Shown here: piece after piece, positions 5,131 through 9,501 of the stretch
Layout: each line of letters opens with the position of its first letter
How positions within the stretch are numbered: the stretch's first letter is position 1
Assembly: GCA_021821225.1 (NCBI GenBank)
Contig: JAKACR010000098.1
Location: 1-9,501 of the forward strand
Length of the DNA: 9,501 nt
DNA from: Bacillota bacterium
Lineage (GTDB): Bacteria; Bacillota; Bacilli; Alicyclobacillales; SLC66
Direction of reading: 5' to 3'
The notes under the pieces: model-generated
What the model saw: only the letters and a program-made list of their open reading frames with translations
Told to the model about the DNA's origin: nothing
Database searches by the model: none
Made by a program: the position numbers and the translations under genes

Positions 5131-6498
5131 TCACCGTTCCGGGATGTACAGCAATCTGCCCGGATCCACGGTTTCCTGCGTCAACCGGTTCGCGCGCAAC
5201 AATTCCCCCATGCTCACATGATACACCTGAGCGATATCCTCCAACGACTCGTCCGTCTGCACAATGCGGAATTTCATGGTGTACCGGACATCACTGCGGG
5301 GAATGTTCAGCGTTTTCCAAAACCATTGCGCCGCCGTCATGTCGACCGGAGCTTCCGGCACGGTGTTGTAGGATGTCTGCAATGGCATGTCGCTGGCCGC
5401 AGGAGGCGCCGCGGAGATATTCCCAAGGGCCGTCTCGCCCTCCATCACCTGTGTGGCCCGCTCTACCCCTGGCTCCGCCCGCTTCGGCAATGGAGCGCTG
5501 TACTGGCTCCCCATGGACTGATCCGCCGTCATTCCGGACTGATCCACCGCCGTTCCGGACTGATCCACCGTCGTTCCGGACTGATCCACCGTCGTTCCGG
5601 ACTGATCCGGCCGGGTTCCCTCATCCGCCTGTCTGCCTGCCTCGTCTGGATGGGAACGCGCCGTCTCGAAATGAAATTCCGCCACGGCGTCGCTGTCGCG
5701 CGAATCTCTTCCTGACAACGCGGTCAATTCCTCCTGTAAATCCGGCCTGCCCGTGCGAAATGGGTTGAATCCCCCTCCCAGCGCCCTGTCGGCATCGGCC
5801 AGTCCAGTCTTCCACCCGGAATGAGAGAGAGAATCGTCCCCCTGTCCGCCCTCCTCACGGACTTCTTCATTTCGTCGGACTTCTTCATTTCGCGCCTCAC
5901 CTGCGGCGACAGGTTCCGGCTTTTCCCCCTGCGCATACTCCGGCCGGACAGGTTGAACAGGCTGAACAGGCAAAACGGGCTCCTGCTGCATGAGCGGCGC
6001 AGTTGACGCATCCACCTGTCCCTGTTCCTCCACTGCCACCTGCGCAAGTGGACCCACCACAGCCTCCTGCGCGCCGCAATGAGCGACATAACCGCCCTCT
6101 CCGGACAGACCCTCCACCCTGATCAGGGCGCGGATGTGCAACCAGCCGGGACCCAGCACATCGATCGTGGCCTCGGACACCTCCATGCTCACGTTGAGTG
6201 GCCCCGCCATCTGATGGTCGACCGGAACGGAGAGGTCGAACGGCATTCTGTGCTGGACCTGCTCCACACCCGCCGCGTCGGGAAATCCGGCGTCATCCCC
6301 CATCTGCGGCCCCGGTTCCATGAACGACGTGAAAAGAATGTTGCCTTCAAGAAACAATTGATGGCCACGCTGTTCAAATGTGGTCACTTCCGTGATTGCC
6401 GAGAATTCGCTCACTTCTTCGTATCCGCGCACGGAGTCGATGAAAACCTGTTGATCGACAAACAGTTCAATCGGCCTGCGCCATTCCAGGCTCACCAT
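5131..6498 (-). CDS. spoVID: SpoVID-like spore coat morphogenetic protein with C-terminal LysM domain
   Basis: SpoVID directs encasement of the forespore by coat proteins, working with SpoIVA at the outer forespore membrane. In Bacillus subtilis its LysM domain is also linked to recognition of peptidoglycan precursors. The protein here has 455 residues, somewhat shorter than the B. subtilis protein. The N-terminal domain (about 1-155) is a beta-rich, acidic region starting MVSLEWRRPIELFVDQ. The middle (about 160-385) is low in complexity and rich in Glu, Gln, Pro, Ser and Asp, with short tandem repeats. The C-terminal LysM covers about 408-454 (FRIVQTDESLEDIAQVYHVS, ending LLYIPER). The ATG at 6498 is preferred over GTG at 6501 because AAGGGGG lies five bases upstream. 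Position upstream of valS-folC agrees with the B. subtilis order, which supports the assignment. A sporulation sigma-E promoter is expected but I could not identify one. A different LysM coat protein remains possible. Confidence 0.85.
   Translation of the reverse strand: MVSLEWRRPIELFVDQQVFIDSVRGYEEVSEFSAITEVTTFEQRGHQLFLEGNILFTSFMEPGPQMGDDAGFPDAAGVEQVQHRMPFDLSVPVDHQMAGPLNVSMEVSEATIDVLGPGWLHIRALIRVEGLSGEGGYVAHCGAQEAVVGPLAQVAVEEQGQVDASTAPLMQQEPVLPVQPVQPVRPEYAQGEKPEPVAAGEARNEEVRRNEEVREEGGQGDDSLSHSGWKTGLADADRALGGGFNPFRTGRPDLQEELTALSGRDSRDSDAVAEFHFETARSHPDEAGRQADEGTRPDQSGTTVDQSGTTVDQSGTAVDQSGMTADQSMGSQYSAPLPKRAEPGVERATQVMEGETALGNISAAPPAASDMPLQTSYNTVPEAPVDMTAAQWFWKTLNIPRSDVRYTMKFRIVQTDESLEDIAQVYHVSMGELLRANRLTQETVDPGRLLYIPER
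5516..5608 (-). repeat. 21-bp tandem repeat inside the spoVID-like gene
   Basis: Four full copies and part of a fifth begin at 5516, 5537, 5558, 5579 and 5600 on the plus strand, each starting GACTGATCC. The two copies at 5558 and 5579 are identical; the copies at 5516 and 5537 differ at a few bases. In the protein they encode a seven-residue repeat, DQSGTTV with variants, near residues 298-327. The exact multiple of three means copy number can change without breaking the frame. Confidence 0.95.
5858..5893 (-). repeat. 18-bp direct repeat inside the spoVID-like gene
   Basis: CGGACTTCTTCATTTCGT (5858-5875) is followed by a copy with 17 of 18 bases identical (5876-5893). It encodes the doubled charged motif RNEEVR-RNEEVR in the low-complexity middle of the protein. 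Like the 21-bp repeat it keeps the reading frame. Confidence 0.9.
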
Positions 6499-6668
6499 CA
6501 CAACCCCCTTCGACCGCGGTCATCGCGCCCGTCTCCCGCAGATTACAAAGACTCAGGCCCGCTCCATCCCTGATCCCGCCGGGCGCACCTCTTTCACACC
6601 TTACGTCCCAGAACGGGCAAGTATGCATAGCGAAACGAGGGGACGGCGCCTCGCATACCGCCGGCACG

Positions 6669-6734
6669 GAAAATTCCCGGCCAAACGGCCGTTGCTCGCG
6701 AAAATTTCCCGGTCGAACGGCCGCTTTTCTCGCG
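6669..6734. repeat. Two imperfect 32-35 bp tandem repeats upstream of the 76-residue gene
   Basis: The units at 6669-6700 and 6700-6734 share the order GAAAATT(T)CCCGG, then C(A/G)AACGGCCG, then a short variable part, then CTCGCG. The second unit has extra bases in the AT tract and in the variable part. The first contains the perfect palindrome AACGGCCGTT (6684-6693) and the second the near copy AACGGCCGCT. They may be paired operator sites for a regulator of one of the two diverging genes. This is inference from arrangement only. Confidence 0.6.
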
Positions 6735-6790
6735 GAGTCTGGCCGCCTGAGCAAGGTCGAAGTTTTCCGCGATCGCCAGCACCGCAATCG

Positions 6791-6805
6791 CCGGCCAGTG
6801 GCCGG
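6791..6805. repeat. 7-bp perfect inverted repeat with one central base
   Basis: CCGGCCA (6791-6797) and TGGCCGG (6799-6805) form a tight dyad about 20 bp before a possible -10 box at 6823-6828. Its place fits the -35 region of a promoter, so it may be an operator. A one-base centre cannot form an RNA hairpin of full length. Confidence 0.45.
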
Positions 6806-6868
6806 TACGGCAAGGGATGCGATATGATGGGGATACAAACGGGTGCCACAAGAATGCGAGGGACGGAA

Positions 6869-7099
6869 ATGACTCAGGTTGAACAACTCGTATACGGCTA
6901 TGTCCGCGCGATGGAACACCTTCGGCAAACAGGCGACGAGGGGTATCGCAAGACATCCGGCATGTTCCGGGAACGGCTGCGCCGCCAGGGCTTCACCGTT
7001 CTGGACTGGACGGTCACAAAACAAGAGACGGTGGTGCGCATGAATGCCGGCGACCGCATCACCTCACTCCATCTCCCTGTGCCGGGGGCCATGGGATAA
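6869..7099 (+). CDS. Hypothetical 76-residue protein
   Basis: I do not recognise this protein. It begins MTQVEQLVYGYVRAMEHLRQ and is a small soluble alpha/beta-like sequence with an amphipathic, Arg-rich helical first half. The second half (FTVLDWTVTKQETVVRMNAG) has alternating hydrophobic residues typical of beta strands. No signal peptide, membrane segment or cysteine motif is visible. ATG at 6869 is preferred because GAGGG lies six bases upstream; in-frame ATG codons at 6824, 6827 and 6854 are further upstream with poorer sites. The gene runs against the DUF192 gene and the two overlap tail to tail by 36 bp. Divergence from the spoVID-like gene gives no firm clue to its role. The ribosome binding site and protein-like composition favour a real gene, but the small size leaves some doubt. 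Confidence 0.6.
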   Translation: MTQVEQLVYGYVRAMEHLRQTGDEGYRKTSGMFRERLRRQGFTVLDWTVTKQETVVRMNAGDRITSLHLPVPGAMG

Positions 7100-7465
7100 C
7101 GTCCAACGCCTGTGCGTCGCCTGCCATCGCACCTCCGGTTCCGTCCGCAGAGTATCGCCCGGTTGCAAGCCGATGCCGCGGCAACGCCCGCGCGCGACTT
7201 CCAGCGTCATCACCGCTTTGCGGCATGCCGCGCTTTTCCACGGCGGCAATTCGTGCTCAATTTTCAGGATGCGAAACTGAGCATCGAGAAAGACGATATC
7301 GATCGCATCGCGCATGAACGACGTGTGCACCGCATGACAGGGTGTCAACAGCAGGCCCCGCCCGGCCTGCGGACGCCGTCCCATCAAACCGGCCAGCCGT
7401 TTGAAAAAACTGGCGGCCACCACTATATCTCCGGCGACCAGCACATCGTCTTTCCAGATTTCCAT
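7064..7465 (-). CDS. DUF192 family protein, last gene of the tad operon
   Basis: The 133-residue protein matches DUF192, a small beta-rich family of unknown function. Family features in order are FFKRLAGLMGRRP near residues 16-28, GLLLTPCHAVHTSFMRDAID near 33-52, IVFLDAQFRILKIEHELPPW after it, and a central ALEVARG-like stretch (VMTLEVARGRC). No signal peptide is seen, although many family members are exported. The last 25 or so residues go beyond what I expect for the domain. Start choice: the ATG at 7465 has GGAGG seven bases upstream; ATG at 7468 is four bases from it, and ATG at 7495 is a longer alternative. It begins 49 bp after tadC on the same strand, so it is probably in the pilus operon. 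DUF192 genes next to tad genes are known in other Firmicutes, as far as I recall, which suggests a pilus-linked role not yet defined. Confidence 0.88.
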   Translation of the reverse strand: MEIWKDDVLVAGDIVVAASFFKRLAGLMGRRPQAGRGLLLTPCHAVHTSFMRDAIDIVFLDAQFRILKIEHELPPWKSAACRKAVMTLEVARGRCRGIGLQPGDTLRTEPEVRWQATHRRWTLSHGPRHREME

Positions 7466-7514
7466 CATCCTTCCTCCCTTCGCCGATCCATTCATCGGAT
7501 GAACCTCGCCCGCG

Positions 7515-8414
7515 CTACAGAGTCACACCCGACAGCGCCTGAATGATGTGAATCATCGCCGGGCCGAGAATGACAAGAAACAGTCCCGGAAAAATGAACA
7601 ACACGAGCGGAAAAATAATTTTCACCGGCGCCTTCATGGCCCGTTCCTCCGCCTGTTGGCGCATGCGTCGACGCGCTTCTTCCGCCTGCACCCGCATCAC
7701 TTGGGCCAGACCCATTCCCAGCCTGTCCGCCTGGATGACCGCGCGCAACCAGGTGCGAAAATCCTCCACCGGAACCCGTTCCGCCGTGTCGCGCAGCGCC
7801 TCCCGGCGGGATTTCCCGAGCGTCATCTCCGCCAGGGCCTGCCGCAATTCTGTGCACAGCGGCGTTTCGCGCTCACGCACCGCCCGCGCGAGCGCCTGGT
7901 CAAACCCGAGACCGGCGTCGACGCTGATCGTCAGGACATCCAGCAAGTTGGGCAATTCACGACGAATGCGCAGGTGGCGCGATTTGCGCAACTGTCCGAG
8001 ATAGAAGCCCGGCCCCGCGACGCCGGCCAAAAGCGCGACAAGCGCAAGCTCAAAACTCAGAAGCGACGGATGGACGAGCAAAAGTCCGCTGCACAACAGC
8101 GGCGTGCCGAAAAGCAGCGCGCTTCTGGCGGCCACCCACCGTCTGATCGCCGCCGGGTGGCGGATGCCCGCCTGGCGCACCTGCATCTCGACGCGCCGGG
8201 CAAACCCAGCAGGAGCCACGCGCGCCGCCAATGCGCCTGTCCGTTTCGCCCACGCGCTAAGCCGCTTCGCAAACCGCTCCGCCCGCCTATTCTCTTCCTG
8301 GGCGGTGATTCGCGCCACCCGTCCTTCAAGCCGCAGGCGATCCCGCAAAACATGCGCCGACAATCCGTACGTCAATCCGAAACAGGCGAGAAACGCAGCC
8401 GCCGCGCCCCACAC
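7515..8414 (-). CDS. tadC: Tad pilus assembly protein TadC (type II secretion F family)
   Basis: TadC is an inner-membrane platform protein of the Tad (tight adherence) pilus machine and pairs with TadB above the TadA ATPase. The protein has an N-terminal helix directly after the start, a two-helix stretch near residues 94-135, and the T2SSF domain (ELPNLLDVLTISVDAGLGFD, then ALAEMTLGKSRREALRDTAE). It ends with the typical hydrophobic segment FPLVLFIFPGLFLVILGPAM. The GTG at 8414 is preferred because GGAGGG lies about eight bases upstream, giving 299 residues. An in-frame TTG at 8465 would add 17 residues and overlap tadB by 11 bp but has no ribosome binding site. It follows tadB by 40 bp and precedes the DUF192 gene. 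The family assignment is firm; which start is used is less so. Confidence 0.93.
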   Translation of the reverse strand: MWGAAAAFLACFGLTYGLSAHVLRDRLRLEGRVARITAQEENRRAERFAKRLSAWAKRTGALAARVAPAGFARRVEMQVRQAGIRHPAAIRRWVAARSALLFGTPLLCSGLLLVHPSLLSFELALVALLAGVAGPGFYLGQLRKSRHLRIRRELPNLLDVLTISVDAGLGFDQALARAVRERETPLCTELRQALAEMTLGKSRREALRDTAERVPVEDFRTWLRAVIQADRLGMGLAQVMRVQAEEARRRMRQQAEERAMKAPVKIIFPLVLFIFPGLFLVILGPAMIHIIQALSGVTL

Positions 8415-8454
8415 ATTGACCGCCCTCCGTCTTTTGACCGCAGTTGCGGCGTAT

Positions 8455-9387
8455 TCAAATCTCAACGCGAACGATTTTGCGAATGATGACGGCGCCCAGC
8501 AACTGGCCGATCACCGCCGTCGCCAGCATGGTCAGTCCGGCCGGACTCGACCACAGCAGGCTCACGTACGACGGGTCAAGCACGGACAGCACCAGTGTGA
8601 TGCCGGGCGTGAGCAGAAGGAAAATCCACATCGACATGCGCCCTTGCGCCGTCAGCGAGCGCACTTCTCCCTGAATGCGCATGCGCTCCCGGATGGTGTC
8701 GGCGACGATGTCCAGCACCTCGGCCAGATTGCCGCCAATCTGGCGCGAAATGAGCACGGCGTCCACGATCAGGTCGAAATCCTTGCTCTGGACGCGTTCG
8801 GCCGCATGTGTCAACGCTTCCTCGACGCCGACGCCAAGCGTCATCTCGCGCAGCACGATGCGAAATTCCGCGGCCATCCTTCCCCTGGTCTCTGTCGTCA
8901 GCATGTCAACCGCCTGCAAAAATGAATACCCCGACCGCAGCGCGCCCGACGTGATCGTCAGCATGTCCGGCAAGGCCGCCTCAAATTCGCTCTTTTGCCG
9001 CGCGCGCCGGCGCGCCGCGAACGCGAGGTAAGCGCCGCCTGCCAGGGCGGCCGCGACCGCAAGCACAACGGCTGCGCCGCGCAACACCCATCCCAGTGCG
9101 AGAAGCGCGGCGAGCGCGCCGTACACCCTGCGCCTGGCGGCAAACAGCCGGTTTACTCCCGCTCTGCGCGCTCCCCGGAGAAGCAGTCCGGCCGGTCCGC
9201 CCGACCGTAGACCGGCCGCCTGTGGAACTATCCGTGCCAAGGGGGCGCCGCCTTCGTCAGACTGCCCCGCCGCAGCCTGGTTCACGGCCGCCACGCGGGA
9301 TTCCATCGCAAGGCGTCGCCTGAACAACCCCACCAGAACGCCGAAACAGAGCAGAAACGCGGCCACAAACGACACCACCACCGCCAT
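8455..9387 (-). CDS. tadB: Tad pilus assembly protein TadB (type II secretion F family)
   Basis: TadB is the other inner-membrane platform component of the Tad pilus machine. The 310-residue protein begins with a membrane segment (MAVVVSFVAAFLLCFGVLVG), followed by a charged linker and a double helix region near residues 95-130. The cytosolic T2SSF domain starts near 139 with LPDMLTITSGALRSGYSFLQ and continues with FRIVLREMTLGVGVEEALTH and VLISRQIGGNLAEVLDIVAD. Two further membrane segments near the C-terminus end in VIIRKIVRVEI. The start is ATG at 9387, whose A overlaps the TGA of the preceding ATPase gene (TGATG). This signals translational coupling in the order tadA-tadB-tadC. A GTG-type start further upstream would lie inside the ATPase gene and is unlikely. 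Confidence 0.94.
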   Translation of the reverse strand: MAVVVSFVAAFLLCFGVLVGLFRRRLAMESRVAAVNQAAAGQSDEGGAPLARIVPQAAGLRSGGPAGLLLRGARRAGVNRLFAARRRVYGALAALLALGWVLRGAAVVLAVAAALAGGAYLAFAARRRARQKSEFEAALPDMLTITSGALRSGYSFLQAVDMLTTETRGRMAAEFRIVLREMTLGVGVEEALTHAAERVQSKDFDLIVDAVLISRQIGGNLAEVLDIVADTIRERMRIQGEVRSLTAQGRMSMWIFLLLTPGITLVLSVLDPSYVSLLWSSPAGLTMLATAVIGQLLGAVIIRKIVRVEI

Positions 9388-9501
9388 CACCGACCACCCG
9401 TTTCCCGGCCGCCGCCTTGCGCCGGCGGCCCGTCCGCAAACCACTGCGGCGCGACCGGAACGCCGCGCGCATTCATTTTCTCCAGACAGTGCGGCACAAT
9501 G
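9387..9501 (-). CDS. tadA: Tad pilus ATPase TadA/CpaF, C-terminal end (cut by window edge)
   Basis: Only the last 37 codons are in the window, reading IVPHCLEKMNARGVPVAPQW and ending in a Gly-rich tail before TGA at 9389-9387. The reading frame is open to the window edge and its stop overlaps the tadB start. Short tails of this type (LEKL-x-A-x-G-V) close CpaF/TadA secretion ATPases, and the gene directly before tadB is normally that ATPase. The identity therefore rests mainly on gene order. No catalytic motif can be seen here. Confidence 0.75.
   Translation of the reverse strand, partial: IVPHCLEKMNARGVPVAPQWFADGPPAQGGGRETGGR

Larger units (their letters stand above)
6502..6868. other. Intergenic region between divergent spoVID-like and 76-residue genes
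   Basis: No convincing gene is seen in these 367 bases. The part next to spoVID (6502-6600) should hold its leader and promoter, but I find no clear sporulation-type promoter. The middle holds imperfect repeats (6669-6734) and a palindrome (6791-6805). TATGAT at 6823-6828 could be a -10 box for the plus-strand gene, although no matching -35 is present 16-18 bp upstream. Open frames crossing the region on both strands lack a good ribosome binding site and are probably products of high GC. Confidence 0.6.

Noticed and set aside
5516..5608. The 21-bp repeats as a CRISPR array
   Set aside because: The units are directly adjacent with no unique spacers and they encode an in-frame peptide repeat inside a gene.
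4509..5768. A plus-strand open frame of 419 codons across the divergent region and the spoVID repeats
   Set aside because: It overlaps three better supported genes, including the small membrane gene in another frame, and its Pro/Arg/Ser-rich product with repeats only mirrors the spoVID tandem repeat.
6618..6625. CATACTTG on the minus strand as a sigma-E -10 box for spoVID
   Set aside because: Only the first five bases fit and no -35 like element is found 14-15 bp upstream.
6467..7024. A minus-strand open frame of 185 codons upstream of spoVID
   Set aside because: No ribosome binding site, no recognisable domain, and it overlaps the better supported 76-residue gene and the repeat region.

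Overview
The window reads as a chromosomal segment of a GC-rich, endospore-forming member of the Firmicutes, probably in Bacilli near the Alicyclobacillaceae. This placement is inferred from four things: a T-box leader before valS, a SpoVID-like spore coat protein with a C-terminal LysM domain, strong Gram-positive ribosome binding sites, and a GC-rich sequence. No phylogenetic calculation was possible. Almost all genes lie on the minus strand. I saw no tRNA, rRNA, insertion sequence, phage gene or CRISPR array.

Left part, 1-4744. The minus strand carries a membrane protein I do not recognise (4006-4692), valS (779-3451) and the first 239 codons of folC (717 to the window edge). valS has its own sigma-A-like promoter (3934-3963). 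Its leader is a complete tRNA-Val-sensing T-box with a GUC specifier, a UGGU tRNA-acceptor bulge and an intrinsic terminator. valS-folC is a conserved pair in Bacilli. In Bacillus subtilis it follows spoVID and ysxE; here no ysxE is visible and the unrecognised membrane protein takes that place.

Centre, 4745-7099. A 53-residue protein with two membrane segments is encoded on the plus strand at 4867-5028, behind a ribosome binding site that matches the 16S rRNA tail over ten bases. It converges on the spoVID-like gene (5131-6498, minus). A 12-bp perfect inverted repeat between them may end both transcripts. The spoVID middle region is low in complexity and contains a 21-bp tandem repeat. Upstream of spoVID lies about 370 bp without a confident gene, with imperfect 32-35 bp repeats and palindromes. 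These precede a 76-residue plus-strand gene of unknown function (6869-7099).

Right part, 7064-9501. A minus-strand operon holds the end of a TadA/CpaF ATPase gene, tadB, tadC and a DUF192 gene. TadA would power the assembly of a Tad-type (Flp-like) pilus, with TadB and TadC forming its inner-membrane platform. The DUF192 gene directly follows tadC and overlaps the end of the 76-residue gene tail to tail.

Most of the window is well-known biology. The parts least explained by known families are the 53-residue two-helix protein, the four-helix membrane protein with a long basic tail, the repeat-rich region at 6669-6805 with its small gene, and the extra hairpin between the T-box terminator and the valS start.
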